Origin: an uncultured Bacteroidota bacterium
Lineage (GTDB): Bacteria > Bacteroidota > Bacteroidia > AKYH767-A > 2013-40CM-41-45
Assembly: GCA_937871435.1 (NCBI GenBank)
Contig: CALMQM010000031.1
Coordinates: 1 to 41,657, forward strand
Direction of reading: 5' to 3'
DNA length: 41,657 bases
Position 1 is the stretch's first letter. Each line of letters starts with the position of its first letter. Below the pieces are notes generated by a model, which saw nothing but the letters and a program-made list of their open reading frames with translations, was not told the DNA's origin and searched no databases. Below, piece by piece: positions 17,175-26,052 of this stretch. The translations under genes and the position numbers were made by a program.

Positions 17175-18764
17175 ATGAAAAGAAGAAAATTTATACGTAC
17201 TGCAGTACCTGCAACTTTATTGCCCGGATTGATCAATGGTTTTTCGTTTAAAGCATTCAGTGGATCTCCATTGATGCAGGCTTTGACTTCTTCAACGATC
17301 ACTGATCATGTGCTTGTATTGATTCAGCTGAACGGAGGGAATGATGGACTGAATACAGTCATACCCCTTGATCAATATTCCAACCTGTCTCTTGCACGTC
17401 CCAATATTCTTATTCCGGATACACAAGTACTGGCTCTGAATGGTGTGAATGGTACCGGATTACATCCCGCTATGAGTGGGATGAAGAATTTATTTGACGA
17501 TGGAAAAGTTTCCATCGTTCAGGCAGTAGGATATCCTTCTCCGAATTTTTCGCATTTCAGAGCAACAGATATATGGTTGACAGGGTCTGATGCGAATCAG
17601 GTTCTCTCTTCGGGATGGGCGGGAAGATACCTGAATTATGAATATCCTAATTTTCCTACCGGTTATCCTAATTCCACAATGCCTGATCCATTGGCTTTGC
17701 AAATTGGAAGTACTGTTTCTCTTGCCTTGCAAGGTCCCGCCGGAAATTTAGGTATGGCGATATCTGATCCAACATCGTTTTATAATCTCATTAATGGCAT
17801 TCAGGATCCTGCTCCGAATACACCCGCAGGCCATGAATTGACATACATCAGAAGTGTCTCTCAGCTAAGTCAGCAATATGCATCAGTGATCACTGCAGCA
17901 GCGAATGCTATCACACAGCAATCATCTTCTTATCCAACAGCCGGTACAAACAGTCTGGCCGATCAATTGAAAATTGTCGCACGTTTAATTGCCGGTGGAT
18001 TGAAAACAAAAATCTACATGGTTAATTTGACGGGCTTTGATACACATTCAAGCCAGGTTGATGCACTCAATACAAGCACAGGAACTCACGCGGATTTGCT
18101 GGATAAACTCTCTGTTGCGGTAAAAGCGTTTATGGATGATCTTGACTTTTTGAATGTAGATGACAGAGTTGTAGGTATGACATTTTCAGAATTTGGAAGA
18201 AGAATAAAATCCAATTCAAGTGATGGAACCGACCATGGAGCCGCAGCGCCCATGTTTATTTTCGGGAAACAGGTTCAGGGCGGTATTGTAGGAAATAATC
18301 CTTCTATCCCCTCAGCTATCACTGTGAATGACAATGTGCCGATGCAATATGATTTTAGATCAGTATATGCTTCCTTGTTGCAGGACTGGTTGTGTGTACC
18401 CTCCGCGGATTTAAATTCTATCTTGCTGAACAATTATCAAACACTTCCTATTGTCCAGCAGAATGCATGTTCCGGAATCGGAATTCATGAATTGAATCAA
18501 AGTGCAGGGGAGAATCTTATTTCGAACTATCCCAATCCGTTCACTTCTTCAACTTACATCACTTTTAAAACAAGTGGGGGATATACATTGATTCAGATTT
18601 TTGACGGTGAAGGTCATCTTGTCGGAACACCGGTAGATGGTGAATTTGTTTCCGGAGAACATAAAATCTGGTTTGAAAACCAAAATTTGTCTGCGGGTAT
18701 TTATTACGCCCGACTGCAAAATGGGCCATTGCAACAAGTACGGAATATGCTCGTTGTTCAGTAA
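17175..18764 (+). CDS. DUF1501 family protein with Tat-like signal and T9SS sorting domain
   Basis: I choose the ATG at 17175 over the in-frame GTG at 17169. The N terminus MKRRKFIRTAVPATLLPG is a twin-arginine-like signal. Residues about 45-430 are a DUF1501 domain, which has an alkaline-phosphatase/sulfatase-like fold: LIQLNGGNDGLNTVIPLD, NFSHFRATDIWLTG, GFDTHSSQ, and MTFSEFGRRI followed by TDHGAAAP. The last ~80 residues (NYPNPFTSSTYITF ... LSAGIYYARLQNG ... MLVVQ) are a T9SS type-A sorting domain. A Tat-exported protein with a T9SS signal would be folded before outer-membrane passage, which is unusual and worth checking; the twin-Arg could also work with Sec. It is translationally close to the DUF1800 gene (stop to ATG about 10 bases), so they form one operon. 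Substrate unknown. Confidence 0.9.
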   Translation: MKRRKFIRTAVPATLLPGLINGFSFKAFSGSPLMQALTSSTITDHVLVLIQLNGGNDGLNTVIPLDQYSNLSLARPNILIPDTQVLALNGVNGTGLHPAMSGMKNLFDDGKVSIVQAVGYPSPNFSHFRATDIWLTGSDANQVLSSGWAGRYLNYEYPNFPTGYPNSTMPDPLALQIGSTVSLALQGPAGNLGMAISDPTSFYNLINGIQDPAPNTPAGHELTYIRSVSQLSQQYASVITAAANAITQQSSSYPTAGTNSLADQLKIVARLIAGGLKTKIYMVNLTGFDTHSSQVDALNTSTGTHADLLDKLSVAVKAFMDDLDFLNVDDRVVGMTFSEFGRRIKSNSSDGTDHGAAAPMFIFGKQVQGGIVGNNPSIPSAITVNDNVPMQYDFRSVYASLLQDWLCVPSADLNSILLNNYQTLPIVQQNACSGIGIHELNQSAGENLISNYPNPFTSSTYITFKTSGGYTLIQIFDGEGHLVGTPVDGEFVSGEHKIWFENQNLSAGIYYARLQNGPLQQVRNMLVVQ

Positions 18765-18880
18765 AAGGGGCGATTCCATGAATTTTTTAATTTTTATTCC
18801 TTAAATTGTAAGGATTGATTTTTAATTGATCAAGTGTTGATCGAATTTGGAGTATTTTCAAAGTTCATTCAATTCGGATC

Positions 18881-21391
18881 ATGAAGCTTTCGGCATTGTT
18901 TCTTTTGAGCATCCTCCTGTCAGTTTTACTGAAGGCGCAACTACCATCTTCTTTTACCTCAAAAGGACCAGGAGGTGGTGGGGCTTTGTTTTCTCCATCT
19001 GTTGATCCGGCAAATAGTATTTCCTGTTATGTTGCCTGCGATATGGGGGAATTATTTCTTACTAATGATTTTGGTCAAACCTATGATCAGGTTGACTTCA
19101 GACAAGTTCAAGGAGGTAGAAATTCAAGAGTTGCATTCACTTCGAATACTCTGATCCGATATTCGGTATCTTATTCGAACAATTCAGTGGTTCCGGTAAA
19201 ATCAACAGACGGTGGATTGACATGGAATGTACTATCTGGAAATCCTGATCCTTCTGAAGAATGTTTTGGAATATGGGCCGATCCGTACGGAACCAATAAT
19301 TTACTCATCGCTTATTACGGCTCCTTGTGGTCTTCTCAGGATGGAGGCAATTCTTTTGTGAATGTATACACAACACAAAACTCTTCAAACGGGGTACTTG
19401 TTGCCGGTGTGTTTTTTGATGGCACAGATATTTTTATCGGCACAAATGAAGGGTTACTTGTTTCACATAATAACGGACAAACATTTGTCAGGGATACTTC
19501 ACCAGGATTTCCTTCCGGTCAGGCAATGTATTCATTTGCGGGAGCCAGACAAGGATCAATGATTCGTTTTTTCGCTCTGCTTGGTGATTCAGCAAGTATT
19601 TATGTCGGATTGGGGGGAAGTGACTATTGGAATTTTATGAGAAGTGTATACAGAATGGATTATCAATCCGGTGGATCAGTTTGGGTGAGTAGTATGTCAG
19701 GAATTGTACCCTCACAGGATTGGCTCATGTTTGCAGCCATGTCATTGAATTCTGTTGATACAGCATATTTGGCAGGTAGTTCCAGTACTTCAGAACCGAA
19801 TGTGATGCGAACTGTAAATGGGGGGCAGTCATGGCAGCATGTATTTATTACAACAGGAAATCAAAATATTTCTACCGGCTGGTGTGGATCAGGTGGTGAC
19901 AGAGGATGGGGTTATGCGGAATGTCCCTTCGGATTTGCTGTAGCTCCATTCAATGCACGCAATGTGGTGATGACAGATTATGGTTTTGTGCACAAAACCA
20001 CAGATGCCGGAGATTCCTGGAGTCAGGGATATGTATCAGTTTCGGATCAACATCCTGCAGGCACTTCAACTCCTCCCAATCAATCCTATCATAGTTGCGG
20101 ACTTGAAAATACTTCGAGTTGGGATATTCACTGGAGCTCAGCGTCAAAAATGTTTTCAGGATATTCTGATATACGTGGTGTTCGCAGTGTTGATGCCGGT
20201 GATTCCTGGTCTTTCAATTATACCGGACATACACAGAACTCCATGTACAAAATTGTGAAGAACATAGCCTCTTCCACATTGTATGCAGCTACTTCCAGTG
20301 TTCATGACATTTATCAAAGTACACATTTGCAGGATGCTACTTTGGATGCCGGAAGTGCGGCAGGTAAAGTTATTTATTCAACAGATGATGGAGCAAGCTG
20401 GCAAACACTGCATGATTTCGGACATCCCGTTTTTACCATTGCCCGTGACCCGAATAATGCAAACCGTTTGTATGCAGGTGTGGTTAATCACACTCAAAAT
20501 GCCGGCGGTTTATGGGTAAGTCAGAATATTCAACAAGGCAGCGGTTCAACCTGGACACAGTTAAGTGCGCCGGGACGGACAGAAGGACATCCACACAGCA
20601 TTGTAGTTTTGAATGATGGGACTGTATTGTGCACATATACCGGAAGAAGAAATTCATCCGGGGCATTCACACAAAGTTCCGGAGTTTTTATTTACAATCC
20701 CGGTTTACAAGTGTGGAGTGATAAATCGGATGCAGGGATGTTTTACTGGACACGAGACATTTGTATTGATCCTGCAGATGTAAATCAGAATACATGGTTT
20801 GTGAGTGTCTTCAGTGGCTGGGGAGGAGCTCCAAATGGGAAAGGTGGATTATACCGGACAACTGACAGAGGAACAACCTGGACTAAAATTTCTAACCTGG
20901 ATCGTGTTGCTTCTTGTACATTCAATCCGGCGAATCCCGATCAGGTTTTTATTTGCACAGAAGGGGATGGCTTGTGGACAAGTACAGATATTCACGCAGC
21001 TTCTCCGACTTTTCAGGCTGTTTCCAATTATCCATTTTATTACCCATGGAAAGTATTTTTTAACCCTTACAATTCTTCAGAGATGTGGGTGACAAGTTTT
21101 GGGAATGGAATGAAGGTAGCTTCACTGCTTCCGACCGGAATTGACTTTCACGCGGCATTGACAGATGAATTTTCTGTATCTCCAAATCCATCAATCGGGA
21201 AATTCAGGATAGTCGTTCCTAAAAATGAGTTCATTCAGGAAGTTGCAGTCTATGATTTGAACTCAAAATTGATTTACAGAAAGAGTGAAGTGCCTCCATC
21301 TGATTTAACTTCTTTGCCGGATGGAATTTATATTATCACAGTAAGGACAAATCAAAATCAATACAGACAAAAGCTTTCGATTTGCAGATAG
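18881..21391 (+). CDS. Exported Asp-box (BNR) beta-propeller protein with T9SS sorting domain
   Basis: An 836-residue product with a signal peptide (1 to about 20, ending ...LKAQ). The mature part is full of Asp-box motifs (SxDxGxxW type): STDGGLTW, SQDGGNSF, SHNNGQTF, TVNGGQSW, TTDAGDSW, SVDAGDSW, STDDGASW and TTDRGTTW, i.e. at least eight, as in sialidase, VPS10/sortilin or GH74-type propellers. The C-terminal ~85 residues (VSPNPSIGKFRIVV ... LPDGIYIITVRTNQNQYRQKLSICR) form a type-A sorting domain. Glycan binding or hydrolysis is possible, but I see no decisive catalytic pair, so no enzyme call is made. It lies 116 bases after the DUF1501 gene on the same strand and may belong to the same expression unit. 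Confidence 0.85.
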   Translation: MKLSALFLLSILLSVLLKAQLPSSFTSKGPGGGGALFSPSVDPANSISCYVACDMGELFLTNDFGQTYDQVDFRQVQGGRNSRVAFTSNTLIRYSVSYSNNSVVPVKSTDGGLTWNVLSGNPDPSEECFGIWADPYGTNNLLIAYYGSLWSSQDGGNSFVNVYTTQNSSNGVLVAGVFFDGTDIFIGTNEGLLVSHNNGQTFVRDTSPGFPSGQAMYSFAGARQGSMIRFFALLGDSASIYVGLGGSDYWNFMRSVYRMDYQSGGSVWVSSMSGIVPSQDWLMFAAMSLNSVDTAYLAGSSSTSEPNVMRTVNGGQSWQHVFITTGNQNISTGWCGSGGDRGWGYAECPFGFAVAPFNARNVVMTDYGFVHKTTDAGDSWSQGYVSVSDQHPAGTSTPPNQSYHSCGLENTSSWDIHWSSASKMFSGYSDIRGVRSVDAGDSWSFNYTGHTQNSMYKIVKNIASSTLYAATSSVHDIYQSTHLQDATLDAGSAAGKVIYSTDDGASWQTLHDFGHPVFTIARDPNNANRLYAGVVNHTQNAGGLWVSQNIQQGSGSTWTQLSAPGRTEGHPHSIVVLNDGTVLCTYTGRRNSSGAFTQSSGVFIYNPGLQVWSDKSDAGMFYWTRDICIDPADVNQNTWFVSVFSGWGGAPNGKGGLYRTTDRGTTWTKISNLDRVASCTFNPANPDQVFICTEGDGLWTSTDIHAASPTFQAVSNYPFYYPWKVFFNPYNSSEMWVTSFGNGMKVASLLPTGIDFHAALTDEFSVSPNPSIGKFRIVVPKNEFIQEVAVYDLNSKLIYRKSEVPPSDLTSLPDGIYIITVRTNQNQYRQKLSICR

Positions 21392-21406
21392 AACAATAAA
21401 GGTAAT

Positions 21407-21877
21407 TCAACTCTTTTTATCAGGAAATAATTTGATCAATTGTTCCCTGCGGTATTCGAAAATTGCATCCATTCTTTTTCTTACAAAAAGCCAGTTTGCT
21501 ATTTCACCTAAGAAGCCCAGTGGTAATTCATAGGTTAGTTTATCTATCATTATTATTCCTTGTTCTGAAGAGATGAATTCATGTTCGTGGTGCCAGATTT
21601 TGTATGGTCCTTTTCTTTGTTCGTCTACGAAATAATACGGAGAATTTACGTGTGTGATTTCAGTAAGCCAGGTCACCCGTATTCCGGTAATTGGCTGCAG
21701 ATTGTACTTGATCATTTGCCCTGCATAGGTATTTTCACTTAAATTATTTGAAACAATTTTAAATTTCATATCCGGCGGAGTGATCAATTCCAGGTTTTTC
21801 GGATGAGAAAAGAAATCCCATGCTTCCCGGATAGGAATTGGCAATTCCAATTTGAATTGAAGTTGGTGTACTCCCAT
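21407..21877 (-). CDS. SRPBCC family protein (START/polyketide-cyclase-like fold)
   Basis: A 156-residue cytoplasmic protein. The opening FKLELPIPIREAWDFFSHPKNLELITPPDMKFKI is characteristic of the SRPBCC superfamily ligand-binding fold (a helix-grip around a hydrophobic cavity), here of the COG4276-like group. The segment GQMIKYNLQPITGIRVTWLT ... FVDEQRKGPYKIWHHEHEF follows, and the long C-terminal helix carries IANWLFVRKRMDAIFEYRRE. The ligand is unknown. It is convergent with the Asp-box gene (15 bases between stops) and 124 bases downstream of the next minus-strand gene, so it may be read alone. Confidence 0.85.
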   Translation of the reverse strand: MGVHQLQFKLELPIPIREAWDFFSHPKNLELITPPDMKFKIVSNNLSENTYAGQMIKYNLQPITGIRVTWLTEITHVNSPYYFVDEQRKGPYKIWHHEHEFISSEQGIIMIDKLTYELPLGFLGEIANWLFVRKRMDAIFEYRREQLIKLFPDKKS

Positions 21878-21924
21878 ATTGCTCTTTTGACAAAGAACAA
21901 ATTACAACGGATTTTGTTAACGGA

Positions 21925-21952
21925 AGTCTATGAAATTAAATTCATTTAGACT
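21925..21952. repeat. Imperfect inverted repeat upstream of the SRPBCC gene
   Basis: AGTCTATGAA at 21925 onward pairs with TTCATTAGACT-like sequence around 21941-21952, with an ATTAAA loop and one bulged T. It lies between two minus-strand genes (stop at 22002, start at 21877). No strong T tract follows, so it may be a weak terminator or an operator. Confidence 0.35.
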
Positions 21953-22001
21953 GAATAGATTGAATTCTATCAATTCGTAGAATAGTAATACCCGAATAGG
22001 A

Positions 22002-23972
22002 TTAATTGGAAATTTTAAGAACAACGCTCTGATCGGCGTCATACACTTTCAGGAACAAAATACCTGAAGATTGATAAGTGTTAGAAATAGAAATCTGCTG
22101 TTTACCGGGAAGGATAGTCTGCATTTCCCGATTACAAATCTGCCCGATTGCATTGAAAAGAACAAAGTGGCAAACAGATTTTGTAGCTGAATTTACTATA
22201 ACTGAAATTGATTGATTGGAAACATTCAGCAGTTCACAATTCAAGTTATTTTGTTCATTCGATAAACGTACAGGTATTGGTTTTGTAACATAACGTGCTC
22301 CGTCAAAATCTGTTTGTGAAAGTCTGTAATAGAGAATGGATGATGATGCCTGTGGGAGATCGAGGATACGATAAAATTTCTTTTCAGATGAATTTCCGGC
22401 TGCATCTACTTTGCCAACCAAAGTGAAGAATTTAGCATCAGTACTTTTTTCAATTTCAAAGTAATCACTGTTTGATTCAGAAGATGTAATCCATTCAATC
22501 TCCACTTCCTTTTCTTTTGTCAGCGTTGCTGTAAAGGAAGAAAGGTTTACAGGCAGCAAAGCTGTAGTGAGAGGGCAGACCGTGCTTGTGTCAGCTAAAG
22601 CTGGCAATGAAAGAAATGTCGGTGATGAGGAAGCTATTCCAGAAGTTGTCGTAGGGAAATGAGCAACCCGGATAATGGATGGATTTAGTTCTACCAATGT
22701 TCCCGGATTTTTGCATGGAATCATACCAAACATATCCGATTTCCATACAATTGTTCCTGTATTCATTTTTTTTCCGGTGAAGATATAGCATCCATCAGCT
22801 GTTTGCCTGCCGCTTTTCGATCCTATAGTAGCATTGCCGTCATTGGAATAGGAGCGTGACCATTGCATATTTAAATTTGCATCTGTTTTCAGGAGTTGTG
22901 CCTGCATACCGAAACCGCCGTACCCTCCCATCCCTGTGAAAAAGAAGCCACCATCAACTGTTTGCTGAACAGAGGAGAAACCACTTTGAAAAACCTGAAC
23001 AGGAGCGGAATCGTAAAATCTCGCATCAAGGATTAATCCTGTATCACTTAATTTCAAGATGTATGGATAATTGTACTGATTTAATGTTTGATCTTTATCG
23101 AGTGACCCGGCAATGACAAATTCCCCTGACAATGTTTCAATAACATCCAGTCCCAGAGAAAACCGAAGAGCAGTATTATCATGGTCGTAGGAATTCGCCC
23201 AAAGTACATTTCCATTGCTGTCTGTACGAATGACATATACATCTGCAGCATGGTTACTGGCAGTAGTTCCTACCAGGATGTATCCGTCATCATTTGTCTG
23301 TTGCACTACCCAGGGTAAAGATTCACCTGTATCTAGATCACGGACAGCAAGACTGTATTTTTTCTCCCACATGATGTTTCCGTTCGCGTCTGTTTTAATC
23401 AACATAGCATAGGTAAATACTGTCAGACTCATAGGGGCAGCGTCATGAAATCCTGATACAATAAATCCACCATCGGAAGTTGGTCGTACGCAATATCCTA
23501 ATTCATCTTTTCCTGTATCAAATTGACGTGACCATTGAATTATTCCGGAGGAATCTGTTTTCACTAAAAAAATATCGTTGCTATCTGGTGGCCATTGAAT
23601 ATCCTTGTTCATATGTCCTGTTATAATAGTTCCCTCGTCGGCAGTTTTTTCCATCCATGTCGGAAAAGTTCTAAAACCCGGATTCGTGTAAATTTTTTCC
23701 CAAATGAGATTTCCATCCTGAGTTGTAGAAATGAGATGCAAATTCGTGTTGGGAATTGCAGACATCGACATAAAATGAAAACTATAATAGAAGTCGGTAC
23801 TTCCTGCTGCAACATACTTTCCCGCGTTTATTTCCCGAACGGAACTCCCGGTATTTCCGGAATTGTAAGATTTAATAAACGTATTGGGTTGACAAAAACC
23901 CTTGGTTGGACTTATGATGAAAGCGAAAAAAACAAAGTACCTCACGAGAGAAAAATGGAAGTTGGTTGACAT
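22002..23972 (-). CDS. Exported quantitation-repeat protein with C-terminal T9SS-type region
   Basis: A 656-residue product with a signal peptide (residues 1 to about 28, ending ...GFCQ). Residues ~30-440 are repeats of the type 'TxDGGFIVSG ... LIKTDANGNIMWEKKY' (eight or so copies of KTDxxGxxxWxxxY), forming a beta-propeller-like array widespread in exported Bacteroidota proteins. Next comes LPVNLSSFTATLTKEKEVEI ... YYRLSQTDFDGARYVT, an Ig-like domain that usually stands before T9SS signals. The last ~75 residues resemble a sorting domain but are divergent, with no PNP motif and a SSGILFLKVYDADQSVVLKIS end. Secretion is likely; role unknown. The start ATG is at 23972. Confidence 0.8.
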   Translation of the reverse strand: MSTNFHFSLVRYFVFFAFIISPTKGFCQPNTFIKSYNSGNTGSSVREINAGKYVAAGSTDFYYSFHFMSMSAIPNTNLHLISTTQDGNLIWEKIYTNPGFRTFPTWMEKTADEGTIITGHMNKDIQWPPDSNDIFLVKTDSSGIIQWSRQFDTGKDELGYCVRPTSDGGFIVSGFHDAAPMSLTVFTYAMLIKTDANGNIMWEKKYSLAVRDLDTGESLPWVVQQTNDDGYILVGTTASNHAADVYVIRTDSNGNVLWANSYDHDNTALRFSLGLDVIETLSGEFVIAGSLDKDQTLNQYNYPYILKLSDTGLILDARFYDSAPVQVFQSGFSSVQQTVDGGFFFTGMGGYGGFGMQAQLLKTDANLNMQWSRSYSNDGNATIGSKSGRQTADGCYIFTGKKMNTGTIVWKSDMFGMIPCKNPGTLVELNPSIIRVAHFPTTTSGIASSSPTFLSLPALADTSTVCPLTTALLPVNLSSFTATLTKEKEVEIEWITSSESNSDYFEIEKSTDAKFFTLVGKVDAAGNSSEKKFYRILDLPQASSSILYYRLSQTDFDGARYVTKPIPVRLSNEQNNLNCELLNVSNQSISVIVNSATKSVCHFVLFNAIGQICNREMQTILPGKQQISISNTYQSSGILFLKVYDADQSVVLKISN

Positions 23973-24186
23973 AACAGTTTAATTATCTTAAAGCTATACA
24001 AAAAGGAAATTGGTCAGGCGTTTTGATTCATCAATTTGCTAAGGATTTGGCGAGTGTATTGATTTCAGGGGTGAGAACTCCGCTTCGTTTATTATTTCAC
24101 CGGAGAATCGTGAGTTGAAAGAGACATCTCAACAATGTATCGTTGAAACTTGTTTATAATCCACAGGTAAAAGGATGTATTATTAG

Positions 24187-24194
24187 TAAATTTG
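24187..24194 (+). promoter_or_regulatory. -7 element before mazG
   Basis: TAAATTTG, a full match to the Bacteroidota TAnnTTTG element, 16 bases upstream of the mazG ATG at 24211. No TTG is found at the proper -33 distance, so this is half a promoter match. Confidence 0.45.
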
Positions 24195-24210
24195 TTTCAA
24201 GCTAAATTTT

Positions 24211-24984
24211 ATGACAAAGAGATCTGAAGCATTTGAACGCCTTGCAGTCATCATGGATGAGTTGAGAGAAAAATGTCCGTGGGACAAGAAGCAAACGATG
24301 GAAACTTTGAGACACCTGACCATTGAAGAAACCTATGAGTTGGCTGATTCAATTATAGATAACGATATCCAGTCGATCAAGAAGGAACTTGGTGATATTT
24401 TACTTCATATCGTTTTTTATGCGAAGATTGCTGAAGAACAGAATTTGTTTACTCTTGATGAACTCATACATGCTCAATGCGAGAAGCTTATTCATCGTCA
24501 TCCACACGTATATGGAGATGTTACTGTTCAAAATGAAGATGAGGTAAAACAAAACTGGGAAATGCTCAAGTTGAAGGAAGGTAATAAATCTGTGCTTGAA
24601 GGTGTACCCAAAGGATTGCCTGCGATGATAAAAGCGATTCGGATGCAGGAAAAGGCGAGGGGAGTCGGGTTTGATTGGGATAAACCTGAGCAGGTTTGGG
24701 AGAAGGTAGAAGAGGAAATGAAAGAGTTTGTTCACGAAGCTGAAAAGGGAGATAAGAAAAAAGCTGAAGCTGAATTCGGTGATTTACTTTTCGCTTTGGT
24801 TAACTATGCCCGATTCAAGGAAATAAATCCCGAAGAAGCACTCGAAAGAACCAATAAAAAATTTCTGCGTCGTTTTCAGTTCATTGAAGATTCAGCGAGA
24901 AAAAATGGACAGGTTCTCAACAAAATGAGTCTGGAAGAAATGGACGTATACTGGAATGAAGCGAAAAGAAATGAGAGGGAATGA
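24211..24984 (+). CDS. mazG: Nucleoside triphosphate pyrophosphohydrolase MazG
   Basis: A 257-residue cytoplasmic protein with two MazG domains. The N-terminal domain opens with LREKCPWDKKQTMETLRHLT and IEETYELADSI, then KKELGDILLHIVFYAKIAEE; the C-terminal domain repeats the metal-binding pattern as VEEEMKEFVHEAEKGDKKKAEAEFGDLLFALVNYAR. The acidic residues of the EExxE and ExxD helices bind Mg2+. Known activity is hydrolysis of NTPs and dNTPs to monophosphates and pyrophosphate, cleaning the nucleotide pool. Length and architecture are the same as E. coli MazG. It stands alone; a shared terminator separates it from the convergent peroxiredoxin gene. Confidence 0.95.
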   Translation: MTKRSEAFERLAVIMDELREKCPWDKKQTMETLRHLTIEETYELADSIIDNDIQSIKKELGDILLHIVFYAKIAEEQNLFTLDELIHAQCEKLIHRHPHVYGDVTVQNEDEVKQNWEMLKLKEGNKSVLEGVPKGLPAMIKAIRMQEKARGVGFDWDKPEQVWEKVEEEMKEFVHEAEKGDKKKAEAEFGDLLFALVNYARFKEINPEEALERTNKKFLRRFQFIEDSARKNGQVLNKMSLEEMDVYWNEAKRNERE

Positions 24985-25023
24985 GGAGGTTTAACAAAGT
25001 AGTACGATCACAATGTAACACAA

Positions 25024-25063
25024 ATAAAAAGGTGAATATGCAGATGCACATTCACCTTTTTCT
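25024..25063. terminator. Bidirectional terminator between mazG and the peroxiredoxin gene
   Basis: A 12-bp stem (25026-25037 with 25050-25061; core AAAAAGGTGAAT/ATTCACCTTTTT) has A and T runs on both sides, so it can stop transcripts from both convergent genes. It is 40 bases from the mazG stop and 17 from the peroxiredoxin stop. Confidence 0.8.
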
Positions 25064-25079
25064 TATTCCGGATGTTCAT

Positions 25080-25709
25080 TTATTTTTTTGACAAATAATC
25101 AGCAACTGCTTCGTGCGATTCTTTCATACCTTCAGTTCCTTTGGACCAGTTTGCAGGACAAACTTCTCCGTTCTGTTCATTAAATTGTAAAGCGTCAACC
25201 ATCCGAAGGGCTTCATCCACATTTCTTCCAAGTGGCAAGTCGTTGATTAATTCATGTCTTACTTTTCCTTTTTTATCGATCAAAAATAATCCGCGAAAAG
25301 CAATCATTGGTCCGGTAGCAATTACTTCACCTTGCTCATTTGTATCGTATTCTCCGGAGAGTACACCAAAGTTCATCGCAATTGTTTTGCTCGTATCGGC
25401 AACTATAGGGTACGTAATACCTTTTATGCCTCCAAATTTTTTATCCATTTGCAACCATCCCCAATGGGATTGTTCGGTATCTGTTGAACAGGCGACAACT
25501 GCAACGTTGCGTTTTTCAAATTCAGGTAATTTCTCCTGAAATGCATGCAATTCAGTCGGGCAAACGAATGTAAAATCTTTTGGATAGAAGAAGAATACAA
25601 CTTCTTTTTTTCCGATAAATTGATCCAGGCTGTAATTCTCGACAATTTGTTCTCCCATCACAACCGCGTGGGCTTTGAAAGATGGGGCCTTTTTTCCTAC
25701 TAATGACAT
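25080..25709 (-). CDS. Typical 2-Cys peroxiredoxin (AhpC/TSA family)
   Basis: The 209-residue product has the peroxidatic cysteine C50 in FYPKDFTFVCPTELHAF and the resolving cysteine C184 in GEVCPANW, with the conserved Thr/Glu after C50 and the R-containing IAFRGLFLID segment. It reduces hydrogen peroxide and organic peroxides in the cytoplasm using thioredoxin or AhpF-type partners; no partner gene is adjacent. The sequence between the sites carries a GGI segment but there is no C-terminal YF motif, so it may be the oxidation-resistant type (inference). A TAATTTTG -7 element is present 38 bases upstream of the ATG. Confidence 0.94.
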   Translation of the reverse strand: MSLVGKKAPSFKAHAVVMGEQIVENYSLDQFIGKKEVVFFFYPKDFTFVCPTELHAFQEKLPEFEKRNVAVVACSTDTEQSHWGWLQMDKKFGGIKGITYPIVADTSKTIAMNFGVLSGEYDTNEQGEVIATGPMIAFRGLFLIDKKGKVRHELINDLPLGRNVDEALRMVDALQFNEQNGEVCPANWSKGTEGMKESHEAVADYLSKK

Positions 25710-26052
25710 TGGTTTTTTATTAAAATATTAGACATCTGATTTCGCCGCAAAATTACAAAATCATCTTCTTTAAAATGAAATCGAATTATCGTCTTACCAA
25801 CAATTGTACTTTCCTGATTTTTACGAGAGGGATTGTACTTGCCGGAGTTATGTTCTTGTATCTCAAATAAATGAAATTTGATCTTGATTATTTATTAATA
25901 TTTTTTCTGAGCCGAAAAGAATAGCATGGAAAAGACTTTTGTCATTGACAATTCAATGAAAATTACAGTAACTCAAAACATTCCTACGTGCTGATTCAAA
26001 TGAAAAGGAATGTATTTGATTGCTCCTAAAATAGTTTCCTTTGTTTCGCCAA
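25710..26052. other. Intergenic region between peroxiredoxin and ZIP genes
   Basis: These 343 bases hold the -7 element of the peroxiredoxin gene (25748-25755) and a 31-codon plus-strand frame at 25775-25870 with a short hydrophobic tail (RGIVLAGVMFLYLK). That frame is too short and weak to call a gene. Nothing else is evident. Confidence 0.45.
25748..25755 (-). promoter_or_regulatory. -7 element before the peroxiredoxin gene
   Basis: On the minus strand this reads TAATTTTG, matching TAnnTTTG, 38 bases upstream of the ATG at 25709. No -33 TTG was found at the right distance. Confidence 0.4.

Noticed and set aside
18881-21391. Sialidase or GH74 xyloglucanase call for the Asp-box protein
   Set aside because: Asp boxes show the propeller fold only; I could not identify the catalytic Arg triad/Tyr of sialidases or the acid pair of GH74.
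25775-25870. 31-codon plus-strand frame with a hydrophobic tail upstream of the peroxiredoxin gene
   Set aside because: Too short, and it overlaps the divergent regulatory region; no supporting spacing or terminator, so left out as a gene.
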